A DNA stretch of 64,000 bases from Gemmatimonadota bacterium (GCA_016720805.1 JADKJZ010000016.1:3985-67984); one strand, 5' to 3'; positions 6,932 to 17,115 are shown, numbered from the stretch's first letter. Notes: generated from the sequence alone by a model not told the origin. A program made the numbers and translations.

Positions 6932-9319
6932 CTACTTCGGCGGCTCCGGCGCCAGCACCTTGCGCAGCGCCTCGAACGCCCGGCCAAAGGCGGTCAGGTC
7001 GCCCCGTGCGAGCGCGGAATCGGCGCGCGCCATCCATTCCCGGGCCTTGAGCCAACGCTCCGCCTCGGCGACGGCGGATTCGGGGGGCTTTGGCGCGCCC
7101 GGATCGCCCAGGAGCTCGGCCCACGCCGACTCCGGGTCGCGAGCGGCAGTCGCCCGCTCCCCGACGGAGGCCGCCACGGCGAGGGCGGTGACCCTTCCGA
7201 ACCGGTTGACCGCGATGATCGGCTGCCAGGCCATCAGCCCCCTGGGCCCCGGGTACCAGCGTACCGTCCCGGGGATGATCGAGTCACGGGCGGCCCGGGC
7301 CGAGTCCCGCCACCGGGAAAGGATCGGCAACCGATTCCAGCGACGCTCGGCTTCTCGGGCGTTCTCCGCGCCCGGCCCTTCCTGCCGACCGACCTCGAGC
7401 CGCATGATGCCATTCCGTCGCGACGCCGTCAGGATGGTCGCCAGCGCCTGCCGGGCCGGGTCCTCCATGGCGCTCTGCCACCCCGGGCCGTCCGTCGACG
7501 ACCAGACCGGCACGGGCGACTCTGGCGGTCCATCGACCTCGCGCCGCCCGGGCCGCTTCCCGAAGTGCCACGCCGGCCCCTCGAGGATGCGAAGCTGCGC
7601 TTCCATGAGCAGTCGCGGATAGCGCAATTCCGCGATGATGGGCTGAGGCAGCGGGCTCGTCTCGACCAGCGGTCCGAGGATGCGGGCCCACGCCTTGGCG
7701 AGCGCATCGGCCGCTGGGTCGAGATAGACCCGTACCGCCCCCGACTCCGGCTCCATGAGGGCAATGAACCCGGGCTTGACCCCAGCCACCGCGCGCCCTC
7801 CCCAACGACCATGGGTCGCGAGGGGATACTCGCTCAGGGGGATGACGCCCTGCACCACCCAGACGGCGCGGCCCTCCACGATCAGCATCTCGCCCGGGAG
7901 CCACGAGACCATCGGCATCAGCGCCGCCGCGCGATCACTCGGGTCGAGCAGCCAATCGACTCGTCCCGAGGGTGATGGTCGCAGCAGGCCGCCCGCCTGA
8001 CGCCCCCAGGCGAGCATGATGCGTCGGAAGACGCCGCTGGTCGAGACGCCGCTGGCCGTGGCCTGCCACTCGGGCGCGCCAGGCCGGACCCGCACTCGAT
8101 CCAGTGCGATGCGCGTGACAATGCTGCTGCTGTCCTGAAGCGGAGCGCGCGCATCGCGCACCGTGAGCGCCTCGAACACGGGGCCGCGTGTGCGTCTCGC
8201 AATCGCCAGGTGCCACACCGCGGACAGGGTGTCGCCGTGCCGATCGCTCCCGGGGGTCACGGCCAGCAGGGTCGCACCCTGGCCATCGACCACCTGCCGC
8301 AGCGTGGTCTGGTCCCACCGTCCGGTCACCGGTGGCAGCGTGTCCGTGGCGACGGAAGCGGCGACGGCATTGATTCCCCACGCATCCGCGGTGGCGTTTC
8401 GGATATCCGCATCGGCGGTCGGCACCGGTGCGGTCGGTTCACTCATCGCCGGCACCACCCATCGTTCGACGACCATGGCCGTGCCGAGCACGATCCACCC
8501 GGCGAGGAGCAAGGAGGTGCGACCGCGGAGCGCCCACGTGGCCGACATGACCGCCACCGCGATGGCCGCCCCCATCAGCGCCTGCGAGGCGAGCTCGCGC
8601 ACGCTCAGCACCACCATCGGCAGCGGCTCCTGCATGGCGGCCACGGCGAGCCAAGGGTGCAGCATCGCACCCACACCGACGGCGATCGCCAACACCGTGA
8701 TCAATGCGCCGAGATGATATCGGCTGTGTGGGTGCACGACGAGCTGCCCGCCCTGTCGACGGATGCCGCCCGTGATGGTATAGAGCAACGTGATCATCGC
8801 CAGCGCGAGGACCACCAGCGTGACGAAATAGTCGTAGCCGATCTGCCACACCGGGAGCTGTGCGACGAAGACGCCAAGGTCGGCGCCGGAGGTCGGCTCG
8901 AGCCGCCCGAAGCGGAGTCCCTGCCACGCCAAGGCGATGGGGGCGCGCCAAGTGCGCGCCCCAGTGCCCGTCATCCCGCCGAGCAGCACTCCCATGCCCA
9001 CGGCCCACAGCGTGAGCGCGCGGGGGGAGATCGCAACCGGGATCTCTTCCTGCCCGACGCGCTGCGCCAAGGTGACCGACGCGATCCCGCGCACCACCCA
9101 GAGGGCGTGCGCGATGAACCACGCCGAGGCCACGGCGATGGCGCCGAGCTCGAGCATCCAGCCCAAAAGCATCCACTCGGAGACGGCCTGGGCGGCCGCC
9201 GGAGAGATCGCGGCCGCCCACCAGCGGGCCGTAAGCAGGACCGCGAGGAGTCGGCCCAGGATGAGCACCACCACCACTGCCCCGCCCACGGCGAGGAGCC
9301 GCCGTGCGCGCGGCGTCAT
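6932..9319 (-). CDS. UPF0182-like integral membrane protein
   Basis: 795-residue protein with about seven hydrophobic segments in its N-terminal 280 residues, the first at about 8-30. A long soluble C-terminal part follows. The stretch around GAVRVYLDPAADALAKAWAR, then ELRYPRLLMEAQLRIL, resembles the conserved UPF0182/COG1615 pattern (YDGTV..Y..DP.D.....W, then RYPEDLF..Q). The molecular role of the family is unknown. It follows manB by 4 bases, at the tail of the nuo run. Family assignment is by motif memory only. Confidence 0.65.
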   Translation of the reverse strand: MTPRARRLLAVGGAVVVVLILGRLLAVLLTARWWAAAISPAAAQAVSEWMLLGWMLELGAIAVASAWFIAHALWVVRGIASVTLAQRVGQEEIPVAISPRALTLWAVGMGVLLGGMTGTGARTWRAPIALAWQGLRFGRLEPTSGADLGVFVAQLPVWQIGYDYFVTLVVLALAMITLLYTITGGIRRQGGQLVVHPHSRYHLGALITVLAIAVGVGAMLHPWLAVAAMQEPLPMVVLSVRELASQALMGAAIAVAVMSATWALRGRTSLLLAGWIVLGTAMVVERWVVPAMSEPTAPVPTADADIRNATADAWGINAVAASVATDTLPPVTGRWDQTTLRQVVDGQGATLLAVTPGSDRHGDTLSAVWHLAIARRTRGPVFEALTVRDARAPLQDSSSIVTRIALDRVRVRPGAPEWQATASGVSTSGVFRRIMLAWGRQAGGLLRPSPSGRVDWLLDPSDRAAALMPMVSWLPGEMLIVEGRAVWVVQGVIPLSEYPLATHGRWGGRAVAGVKPGFIALMEPESGAVRVYLDPAADALAKAWARILGPLVETSPLPQPIIAELRYPRLLMEAQLRILEGPAWHFGKRPGRREVDGPPESPVPVWSSTDGPGWQSAMEDPARQALATILTASRRNGIMRLEVGRQEGPGAENAREAERRWNRLPILSRWRDSARAARDSIIPGTVRWYPGPRGLMAWQPIIAVNRFGRVTALAVAASVGERATAARDPESAWAELLGDPGAPKPPESAVAEAERWLKAREWMARADSALARGDLTAFGRAFEALRKVLAPEPPK

Positions 9320-9323
9320 GCGC

Positions 9324-10694
9324 CTAGGCCCCGATGCCCCGCGTGGCGAGCCAGGCCGTCATCTCGGCGTGGTGCGCGTCGCGTGCCGCAGCCGACGTCC
9401 CCTCGAATCGGAGCACCAGGATCGGCTGCGTATTGGATGCGCGGAGGAGCCCCCAGCCGTCGGGGTACCGGATCCGCACGCCATCGATGGTGACCACGGG
9501 ATAGCGCGCTGCGAAGTGGTCGGCGGCCGCCTCGACAATCGCGAACTTCGTCTCGTCGCTGCAATCGACCCGGAGCTCGGGGGTGGCGAACGTCTCCGGC
9601 AGGTCGGCCAAGAGCGCCGCAAGGCCGCCTGGCCCGTGGGAGACGATTTCGCAGAGCCGAGCGGCGGCAAAGAGGGCGTCATCGAATCCGAGCCAATCCC
9701 CGCCGAAGAAGATGTGACCGCTCATCTCGCCGGCAAGCGGCGCCGCCTCTTCCTTCATCTTCGCCTTGATCAGCGAGTGCCCGGTCTTCCACATGACCGG
9801 CCGTGCACCGGCCGCCGTCAGGGCCGCCGGCAGGGACTCGGAGCACTTCACGTCGAAGATCACCGGCACGCCCGGCCCGAACCGCCGCACGGCATCGCGG
9901 CCGTAGAGGACCAGCAACTGATCGCCCCAGATGGGACGGGCCGATTCATCGACCGCGCCGATGCGATCACCATCGCCGTCGAAGGCGATGCCGAGCTCGG
10001 CACCGTGCGCGCGCACCGCCTCCTGCAGGTCGACGAGATTCTCGAGGACCGTCGGATCGGGATGATGATTCGGAAAGGTCCCGTCGCTCTCCGCGAAGAG
10101 CGGGACCACATCGACACCGAGTGCCTGCAACGTGGAGATGGCGATCAACGCCGCCGCGCCATTGCCGCAGTCGACCACGGCCTTCACCGGGCGCGCCAGG
10201 CTGTGCCGCGACACGATCGCCTCGCGATAGCGGCCAAGGATCGAGGCGTCGCTCGCGTGGCGCCCGACTCCGGTGGCGTACTGCTCGACGGCGATTCGCT
10301 CCCAAAGCTGCTGGATCGCCTCGCCGTGCATCGAGCCACCGGTGATCACCATCTTGAAGCCGTTGAACTCCGGCGGATTGTGCGAGCCAGTGACCTGGAC
10401 GCCCCCATCCGTCGCGAGCGCCTGCACCGCGAAGTAGAGCGCCGGCGTCGGCAGCGTGCCGACATCGATCGCGGTACCGCCGGCGGCCACGATTCCTTCA
10501 CGAACCGCCGCCGCGAGCGCATCGCCAGAGGGGCGGTTGTCGCGACCCACCACCAGCACCGGCGGACGGCCGAAGCGTTCGGTCACCACTGACGCGAAAC
10601 CGCGCCCGAGGTGGTGGGCCAGCTCCGGCGTCAGCTGATCGCCGACGGTGCCCCGGACGTCGTATTCACGAAAGACCGTGCGCGGAAAGAGCAT
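9324..10694 (-). CDS. phosphomannomutase/phosphoglucomutase (alpha-D-phosphohexomutase)
   Basis: Interconverts hexose 1- and 6-phosphates for sugar-nucleotide synthesis. The 456 residues show all four family loops: phosphoserine Ser104 in TGSHNP, metal loop DGDGDR, sugar loop EMSGH and phosphate-binding RASNTQP. FREYDVRG at the N-terminus is typical of the AlgC/ManB group. The ATG at 10694 has GAGGGAG about 6 bases upstream. It starts 11 bases after nuoN, so it is probably co-transcribed with complex I. Mannose versus glucose preference cannot be read from sequence. Confidence 0.9.
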   Translation of the reverse strand: MLFPRTVFREYDVRGTVGDQLTPELAHHLGRGFASVVTERFGRPPVLVVGRDNRPSGDALAAAVREGIVAAGGTAIDVGTLPTPALYFAVQALATDGGVQVTGSHNPPEFNGFKMVITGGSMHGEAIQQLWERIAVEQYATGVGRHASDASILGRYREAIVSRHSLARPVKAVVDCGNGAAALIAISTLQALGVDVVPLFAESDGTFPNHHPDPTVLENLVDLQEAVRAHGAELGIAFDGDGDRIGAVDESARPIWGDQLLVLYGRDAVRRFGPGVPVIFDVKCSESLPAALTAAGARPVMWKTGHSLIKAKMKEEAAPLAGEMSGHIFFGGDWLGFDDALFAAARLCEIVSHGPGGLAALLADLPETFATPELRVDCSDETKFAIVEAAADHFAARYPVVTIDGVRIRYPDGWGLLRASNTQPILVLRFEGTSAAARDAHHAEMTAWLATRGIGA

Positions 10695-10705
10695 GGTGTG
10701 CTCCC

Positions 10706-12211
10706 TCAGCGCGTCATGATGGGCGTGGCGATGGCGCGCAACTGGCCGGCCGTCTGCCCCGCGAAGTCCAGCACCGGCTGCGGCCAGACGCCGAGCACCA
10801 CGATCGCGGCGATGCACACCGCGACCGCCACCTTGGCCGGCAACGGGAAGCGGATGCTCTGGTGGGCCTGCCGGGTCCGCGTGGGCTTCAGCGTCATCGA
10901 GAGGACCACCGGGAGATAGTAGCCGATCGAGATGCCGCTGCCGAGCATGGCGACGACCGGGAGCAGCACCTCACCCTGACGCAGCGTGGCAGAGATCAGG
11001 AACCACTTGCCGATGAAGCCGAAGGTCCCCGGAAAGCCGAGCAGTGAGAGCATGCAGAGCGACAGGCCGAGCGAGGCAAAGGGCCGCACGGCGTAGAGCC
11101 CTTCGAGGTCGGTCAACTGCACCGTGCGGGCGCCGGCGCGCTCGATCGAGGCGAGGATGCCGAAGGCGGCCACCGTCGTGATCGAGTACGCGATCAGGTA
11201 GACCATGACCGATGCGGTGCCTTCGTTGCTGTTGGCATAGAGCGCGAGGAAGAGGTAGCCGGCGTGCGCAATCGCGCTGTACGCCAGCATCCGCTTCAGC
11301 GACGTCTGCGCCAGGGCGACCAGGTTGCCGATGAGGATGGTGACGATCGCCAGCCCGGCGAGAATCGGTCGCCACAGCTCGACGTAGGCCGGAAACGCCT
11401 CGGCCAGGAGGCGCGCCAGGGCAAGAAAGGCCGCAGCCTTGACGCCGCTGGCCATGAACGAAGTCACCGGCGTCGGCGCCCCCTCGTACACATCGGGTGC
11501 CCAGGCGTGGAATGGCACGGCCGCCACCTTGAACGCGAAGCCGACAAGCAGGAGGCCCATCCCGAACTTCGCCATCAGCGTCGGCGGCGTGCTGGCCAAC
11601 TGCGCGCCGATGAGCGCGAAGTTGAACTGGCCGGTCGCGCCGTAGGTGAGCGCGATCCCGTACAGCAGGAAGCCGGAGGCAAAGGAGCCGATCAGGAAGT
11701 ACTTGAGCGCCGCCTCGGCGGAGGCGCGCCGGGTCCGGTCGTACCCGGCCAGCACGTACACCGAGATCGACATCACTTCGAGGCCGAGGAACAGCACCGT
11801 CATGTCGACCGCGCCGGCGAGCAGCATCATGCCGACCGTCGCGAGCATCAGCAGGACATAGTACTCCGGCGCGAGGATGCCCTGCCGCTCGAGCCAACGG
11901 AGCGACATGATGGTGACGGCGAAGCCGATGCCCAGGAGCAGCGCGTCGCTGGCGAAGCGGAAGCCGTCGAGCGCGACCATCATCGCCAGGCCGTCGGGGT
12001 GCGCCCCGATCGCCGCCAGGTAAGCGGTGCCGGCACCGGCCAAGAGGTAGCCGCCGAGGGAGAGGACGCCGACGAGTCGCATGTCCTGTGCGGTGCGATG
12101 GCGCCAGCCGACGACAAGCAGCACCACGAGCGACCACGCCGTGAGCAGCAGCTCCGGGAGCAGGGCGAGTGTGGCCCCGGCCGGCGTCGACAGATCGATC
12201 GGGGTGTTCAT
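10706..12211 (-). CDS. nuoN: NADH-quinone oxidoreductase subunit N
   Basis: Antiporter-like proton-channel subunit of complex I, 501 residues, almost entirely hydrophobic with about 14 predicted membrane helices. It keeps the conserved Glu/Lys helices of the family (LGLEVMSISVYVL and the FKVAAVPFHAWAPDVYEG loop). The ATG at 12211 overlaps the nuoM stop by 4 bases. Last complex I gene in the run. Confidence 0.96.
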   Translation of the reverse strand: MNTPIDLSTPAGATLALLPELLLTAWSLVVLLVVGWRHRTAQDMRLVGVLSLGGYLLAGAGTAYLAAIGAHPDGLAMMVALDGFRFASDALLLGIGFAVTIMSLRWLERQGILAPEYYVLLMLATVGMMLLAGAVDMTVLFLGLEVMSISVYVLAGYDRTRRASAEAALKYFLIGSFASGFLLYGIALTYGATGQFNFALIGAQLASTPPTLMAKFGMGLLLVGFAFKVAAVPFHAWAPDVYEGAPTPVTSFMASGVKAAAFLALARLLAEAFPAYVELWRPILAGLAIVTILIGNLVALAQTSLKRMLAYSAIAHAGYLFLALYANSNEGTASVMVYLIAYSITTVAAFGILASIERAGARTVQLTDLEGLYAVRPFASLGLSLCMLSLLGFPGTFGFIGKWFLISATLRQGEVLLPVVAMLGSGISIGYYLPVVLSMTLKPTRTRQAHQSIRFPLPAKVAVAVCIAAIVVLGVWPQPVLDFAGQTAGQLRAIATPIMTR

Positions 12212-13773
12212 CGGACACCTCCCGGGCGGATGCCAACCGGCCCAGGGAGCGGTGCGGGCGGCAGCGAGGGCTCGATCATTTCCACGTAGCGCTTGACCGC
12301 GCTCTCGGTCCGCCGAAGCAGCGGGCCCGGATAGAGTCCGATCCAGACCATGGCCGCGATGAGCGGCGTCAGTACGGCGATCTCACGGATGTTGAGATCG
12401 CCGATCCCCTCGTTCGCCGGATTGGTGAAGCGATTGAAGAAGACGCGCTGGGTGGCCCAGAGCATGTAGGCCGCCGAGAAGACCACGGCGGTCGTCGCAA
12501 CCCCCACCAGCACGGGGTACCGGCCAAACGAGCCGATCAGCACCAGGAATTCACCGACGAAGCCGTTCAGCCCGGGCAATCCGATCGAGGAGAACGCGGT
12601 GATCACGAAGGCGAGCGACATCAGCGGCGCCACCCGCGCGAGACCGCCGAACTCGGAGATCATCCGGGTGTGCCGTCGTTCGTAGAGCATGCCGATGATG
12701 AAGAAGAGCGCGCCGGTGGAGATGCCGTGCGAGACCATGACCATCATGGCCCCCTGAACGCTCTCGACCGTGCTCCCCCAGATCCCCAGCATGACGAAGC
12801 CCAGGTGGGAGACGGAGGAATAGGCGACCAGCCGCTTCAGATCGGGTTGGACCATCGCCACGAGGGCGGCGTACACGATGCCGACGACCGCGAGCGTCGT
12901 CATCACCATCCCGGTGGTCTTCGAGAGGGCGAAGGCCGGGACGAATGGAATCGCGAACCGCAGGAAGCCGTAGGTCCCCATCTTGAGCAGGATCACGGCG
13001 AGGTCGACCGAGCCGGCGGTTGGCGCCTCGGTGTGCGCATCCGGCAGCCAGGTGTGGAACGGGAAGAGCGGCACCTTGACCGCGAAGGCCAGGGCGAAGG
13101 CGACGAACAGCCAGCCGCCCCACGGTGCCATCACGTCGGCATGTTCGAGGAGGTGCGCATAGGCAAACGAGTACGTGCCCGTCGCCTTCCCAACCTGGAA
13201 GACCATCCACAGGATCGCCACCAGCATGAGCAGCGACCCGACGAAGGTGTAGATGACGAACTTGGTCGCCGCGTAGAGCCGGTTCGAGCTGCCCCAGATG
13301 CCGATCATGAAATACATCGGGATCAGCAGCAGTTCCCAGAAGGTGTAGAAGAGGAAGAGGTCGAGCGAGACGAAGACGCCGAGCATCCCCGCCTTCATCG
13401 CGAGGAGCAAGGCATAGAAGCCGCGTTGCTTCTGGTCGATGCTCCGCCAGCTGCCCCAGACGACCAGCGGCATCATCACGACGGAGAGCAGCACCATCAG
13501 CACGGAGATGCCGTCGATGCCGACGCGGTAGCCAATGCCGTAGCCGGAGAGCCATGGCACGTCGGTGACGAACTGCATCCCCCCATTGGCGGGATCGAAG
13601 GCCCACCAGAGGCCGATGCCGAGGAAGAACTCCAGCAGGGCGACGGTGAGCGCGATCCAGCGCGCCGCCTTGACCGGAAAGAGCAGGACGAGGGGCATCC
13701 CGATCAGCGGGAGCACCAGCAGCACGTGCAGGATCCAGCGATCGTAGCCGATGCCAGCGAGGAAGGCGGCCAT
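12208..13773 (-). CDS. nuoM: NADH-quinone oxidoreductase subunit M
   Basis: Antiporter-like subunit of complex I, 521 residues. Key features are FWELLLIPMYFMIG (membrane Glu), KVPLFPFHTWLPDAHTEAP and SSVSHLGFVMLGI. The ATG at 13773 is 3 bases after nuoL and its stop overlaps nuoN. The length is typical. Confidence 0.97.
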   Translation of the reverse strand: MAAFLAGIGYDRWILHVLLVLPLIGMPLVLLFPVKAARWIALTVALLEFFLGIGLWWAFDPANGGMQFVTDVPWLSGYGIGYRVGIDGISVLMVLLSVVMMPLVVWGSWRSIDQKQRGFYALLLAMKAGMLGVFVSLDLFLFYTFWELLLIPMYFMIGIWGSSNRLYAATKFVIYTFVGSLLMLVAILWMVFQVGKATGTYSFAYAHLLEHADVMAPWGGWLFVAFALAFAVKVPLFPFHTWLPDAHTEAPTAGSVDLAVILLKMGTYGFLRFAIPFVPAFALSKTTGMVMTTLAVVGIVYAALVAMVQPDLKRLVAYSSVSHLGFVMLGIWGSTVESVQGAMMVMVSHGISTGALFFIIGMLYERRHTRMISEFGGLARVAPLMSLAFVITAFSSIGLPGLNGFVGEFLVLIGSFGRYPVLVGVATTAVVFSAAYMLWATQRVFFNRFTNPANEGIGDLNIREIAVLTPLIAAMVWIGLYPGPLLRRTESAVKRYVEMIEPSLPPAPLPGPVGIRPGGVR

Positions 13774-13776
13774 CGG

Positions 13777-15747
13777 TCAGCCCACCAGGGTGCGGAGGAT
13801 GATGACCACCCCGGCCGCGAAGAGGGTGACGTACAGGGCGGTCTGCCCGTTCTGCAATCGCGAGCCGAGCCAGCCGAGACCCTGCGCCAGTCGCGCCGTC
13901 CCGCCGACCCCCATTCGATCGACGAGGAACTGGTCGAAGCCCTTCCAGAGCACCGTGCGGGAGAACCACACCGTGGGACCGACGAAGAGCTTGGCGTACA
14001 GTTCGTCGATGAAGTACTTGCCGTTGAGCAGGCGCCAGAGCCCCCGTTCAGCCGGCTGCGCCGCGGGGAGCGGAATCGCCTGGCCCAGCGTGATCCGCAC
14101 CCCGAGGGCGAGCCCGGTCAACGCGATCAGCACGGCGCCGCCGATCAGGTACAACTCCGTGTTGCCATGCGGCAGGACGAGGGGATCCATGAGCTGGGTC
14201 GCGCCTTCGGTGACCGGCTCGAGCCAATGCTCCAGCGCCGCGGACCCGCCCACAAAGCTCGGCAGGTTGAGCATTCCGCCCGCGACGCTCAGCACGCCGA
14301 GGACGGCGAGCGGCACGGTCATGATCGCCGGCGCCTCGTGCAGATGCGCCTCGACGCCGTCGCCGCTGCGGAACTTGCCGAGGAAGGTCATCGCGATCAG
14401 GCGCGCCATGTAGAACGCCGTCATCAGCGCTGCCGCGAGGCCAAGGAGCCACGAGACGAAGTAGACCGGGTTGTGCTCCCCGCGCACGAAGGCGGCGGTG
14501 AGAATCTCGTCCTTCGAGAAGAAGCCGGAGAGCGGTGGCACGCCGGCGATCGCCAGCGTCGCCAGCGTCATCAACAGGAAGGTCCACGGCATCGCCTTCC
14601 GGAGGCCGCCCATGTTGCGCATGTCCTGGGCGTCGCCGTGCGCATGGGCGTGATGCTGTGCCGAATGCATCGTGTGGATCACGCTGCCGGCGCCGAGGAA
14701 GAGCAGCGCCTTGAAGAAGGCGTGCGTCACCAGGTGGAAGATGCCGGCCGAGAAGGCACCGGTCCCCACCCCGAGGAACATGTAGCCGAGCTGCGAGACG
14801 GTCGAGTAGGCCAGGACCTTCTTGATGTCGTATTGGCGGAGGCCGATGGTCGCGGCGAAGAACGCCGTCAGCGCACCTGTGATCGCCACCACCTCCAGCG
14901 CCACCGGGGCCAGCGCGAAGATCACCCCCGTGCGGACCACCAGGAAGACACCGGCGGTGACCATCGTCGCCGCGTGGATGAGGGCGGAGACCGGCGTCGG
15001 GCCGGCCATGGCGTCGGGCAGCCAGACGAAGAGCGGGATCTGCGCCGACTTGCCGGTGCAGCCCAGGAAGAGGAAGAGGGCGATCGTCGTGGCGATGGTG
15101 CCGGCGTACGGGAGCACCGCCGGCGCCCGCAGCGCGAGCTGGGCGTAGTCGAGCGTCCCGACGTACCACCAGAGCATGAACATCGCGATGAGCACGCCGA
15201 AGTCGCCGATCCGGTTGGCCAGAAAGGCCTTCTTCCCGGCATCCGCATTGGCGTCGATGTCGAACCAGAAGCCGATCAGCAGGTACGAGCAGAGCCCGAC
15301 ACCCTCCCAGCCGATGAAGGAGACCGGCAGCGAGGCACCGAGCACCAGCACCAGCATGAAGGCGACGAAGAGATTCAGGTACGCGAAGTAGCGCGCGTAG
15401 CCCGGATCGTCGTGCATGTAGCCGACGGAGAAGAGATGGATCAGCGAGCCGACCCCGGTGATCACGAGCAGGAGGACCACCGAGAGGCGATCCACCTGGA
15501 GCGCCAGGTCGATGCTCAGCGCATCGGAGACCGGCATCCATTGCCAGAGCATCACCTTGACCGGTTCCCCGGCACCCGCGGCCGACTCGCGGAAGACCGC
15601 CAGCGCGACCGCAAAGGCGCCGAGCAGCACGCCGACACCGATGAGCGAGACCACTCCCTTCGCCTGCGGCCGCTTGAACGCGATGACGCCGTTGGCGACG
15701 GCGCCGAGCAACGGCAGGAGGATGGCGAGCCAGATGTATGGCGTCAC
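13777..15747 (-). CDS. nuoL: NADH-quinone oxidoreductase subunit L
   Basis: Largest antiporter-like subunit of complex I, 656 residues. It has GWEGVGLCSYLLIGFW, KSAQIPLFVWLPDAMAGPTP and THAFFKALLFLGAGS, all family signatures. A long C-terminal extension ending in a hydrophobic segment fits the lateral helix and its anchor. A His-rich patch (HHAHAHGD) sits in the middle loop. The ATG at 15747 is 3 bases after nuoK. Confidence 0.97.
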   Translation of the reverse strand: MTPYIWLAILLPLLGAVANGVIAFKRPQAKGVVSLIGVGVLLGAFAVALAVFRESAAGAGEPVKVMLWQWMPVSDALSIDLALQVDRLSVVLLLVITGVGSLIHLFSVGYMHDDPGYARYFAYLNLFVAFMLVLVLGASLPVSFIGWEGVGLCSYLLIGFWFDIDANADAGKKAFLANRIGDFGVLIAMFMLWWYVGTLDYAQLALRAPAVLPYAGTIATTIALFLFLGCTGKSAQIPLFVWLPDAMAGPTPVSALIHAATMVTAGVFLVVRTGVIFALAPVALEVVAITGALTAFFAATIGLRQYDIKKVLAYSTVSQLGYMFLGVGTGAFSAGIFHLVTHAFFKALLFLGAGSVIHTMHSAQHHAHAHGDAQDMRNMGGLRKAMPWTFLLMTLATLAIAGVPPLSGFFSKDEILTAAFVRGEHNPVYFVSWLLGLAAALMTAFYMARLIAMTFLGKFRSGDGVEAHLHEAPAIMTVPLAVLGVLSVAGGMLNLPSFVGGSAALEHWLEPVTEGATQLMDPLVLPHGNTELYLIGGAVLIALTGLALGVRITLGQAIPLPAAQPAERGLWRLLNGKYFIDELYAKLFVGPTVWFSRTVLWKGFDQFLVDRMGVGGTARLAQGLGWLGSRLQNGQTALYVTLFAAGVVIILRTLVG

Positions 15748-15750
15748 GCC

Positions 15751-16047
15751 TCAGCCCTTGAGCAAGTTGAACTGCCGGAGATCGACCGACTGCACATGTC
15801 GGAAGATCGCGAGAATGATGGCCAGGCCGACGGCCGCCTCGGCCGCCGCCACCGTCATCACGAAGAAGACCATGATCTGGCCGCTGGTGCCGTGCACCTG
15901 CGCCAATGCCACCAGCGCCAGGTTCACGGCGTTGAGCATCAACTCGACGCACATGAAGACGACGATGGCGTTGCGGCGCATCAGCACGCCCACCACGCCG
16001 AGTGCGAACAGGACGGCCGAGAGTGCGAGGGAAGGACCGAGCAGCAT
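15751..16047 (-). CDS. nuoK: NADH-quinone oxidoreductase subunit K
   Basis: Small three-helix membrane subunit of complex I, 98 residues. The conserved membrane glutamates are visible in CVELMLNAVNL and AAAEAAVGLAI. The start ATG at 16047 shares one base with the nuoJ stop (TGATG), indicating coupled translation. Confidence 0.96.
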   Translation of the reverse strand: MLLGPSLALSAVLFALGVVGVLMRRNAIVVFMCVELMLNAVNLALVALAQVHGTSGQIMVFFVMTVAAAEAAVGLAIILAIFRHVQSVDLRQFNLLKG

Positions 16048-16607
16048 CAGAGCCTCTTCTTCGCGAGGACGACGGCGCCGATGACGGCCGCCAGCAACAG
16101 CACCGAGGTGATCTCGAACGGAATCAGGTACCCCTGGAAGAGCGGCTCCGCGATCCGGCCGACCACCCCGCGCGGATCCGGCATCGCCTGGGCCGCGGAG
16201 GGGAAGACGTAGGCGGGGACCGCCATCGAATCGGGCATCGTGGAGAACTCGCGCGCCAGCCGTTCCGGCGAGTAGGCCCTGAGTCGAACGAGTTCGGCAC
16301 CCATGAACGACGCGATCCCGCCGGCCACCAGCCAGGCCGGCCACCGCTTCCACTCGCGCGGGACCGGCTCGATGTTGAGCAGCATGATCACGAAGAGGAA
16401 GAGCACCATCACCGCGCCGGCGTAGACCAGCACCTGGATCGCCGCGATGAATTCCGCGTTCAGCAGGACGTAGATCCCCGCGAGCGCAAACATCGTCGAG
16501 ACCAGCCAGAGTGCCGACGCGACCGCGTTGGTCCGCGTGATGCAGAGGAGGGCCGATGCCACGGCCCAGGAGGCGAAGATCCAGAAGACGAGCGTGACGG
16601 CGTTCAT
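16047..16607 (-). CDS. nuoJ: NADH-quinone oxidoreductase subunit J
   Basis: Membrane subunit of complex I, 186 residues, with five hydrophobic segments including the FIAAIQVLVYAGAVMVLFLF region typical of NuoJ. I use the ATG at 16607 (MNAVTLVF), one base after the nuoI stop. A longer in-frame start upstream lies inside nuoI and has no hydrophobic sequence. Confidence 0.95.
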   Translation of the reverse strand: MNAVTLVFWIFASWAVASALLCITRTNAVASALWLVSTMFALAGIYVLLNAEFIAAIQVLVYAGAVMVLFLFVIMLLNIEPVPREWKRWPAWLVAGGIASFMGAELVRLRAYSPERLAREFSTMPDSMAVPAYVFPSAAQAMPDPRGVVGRIAEPLFQGYLIPFEITSVLLLAAVIGAVVLAKKRL

Positions 16608-16608
16608 C

Positions 16609-17115
16609 TCACTCGCCTCGCGGATCGGAGGGATCCCACAGCGACGAGACGGGATGGACCTGCGCCGAGAGCCGCTCCAGATCGTAGACGAAGCGGTCGC
16701 GCGAATATTCGGCGTTCTCGTAGTGCACGCCGACATGGATCGCCTCTTCGGGGCAGACTTCCTGGCAGTAGCCGCAGAAGACGCACCGGAACTCGTCGAT
16801 CTCGTAGATCAGCGGGTAGCGGTTCCCTGCCTCATCCTCGCCCGGCACCAGCTTGATGCAGTTGGCCGGACAGATCTGCGGGCAGAGGCCGCAGGCGACG
16901 CACTTGGATCGCCCCTGCTCATCGGTGAGCATCCGGTGGGTCCCGCGCCACCGCGTGGCGAGGCGCCAGTCGTCCGTGCTCTTCTGTTCGGGGTACTGCA
17001 TGGTGAAGCGCGGCTGGAACATGTGCTTGAACGTCAGCACCATCCCCTTGAGCGTGGCCCGCAGGTACGAGACCTCGCGGTCCGGCCGATGCATCACCTT
17101 CACGCCGATGGCCAT
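16609..17115 (-). CDS. nuoI: NADH-quinone oxidoreductase subunit I
   Basis: Carries the two 4Fe-4S clusters N6a and N6b between the N-module and the quinone site. The 168 residues contain CVACGLCPQICP and CVFCGYCQEVCP, each a complete CxxCxxCxxxCP ferredoxin motif. The ATG at 17115 overlaps the nuoH stop by one base (TGATG). Confidence 0.97.
   Translation of the reverse strand: MAIGVKVMHRPDREVSYLRATLKGMVLTFKHMFQPRFTMQYPEQKSTDDWRLATRWRGTHRMLTDEQGRSKCVACGLCPQICPANCIKLVPGEDEAGNRYPLIYEIDEFRCVFCGYCQEVCPEEAIHVGVHYENAEYSRDRFVYDLERLSAQVHPVSSLWDPSDPRGE

Noticed and set aside
12169..16212. A 1,347-codon open frame on the + strand across nuoM and nuoL
   Set aside because: Very charged, repetitive His/Arg/Glu composition, typical of the antisense frame of GC-rich membrane protein genes; the minus strand encodes clear NuoL/NuoM.
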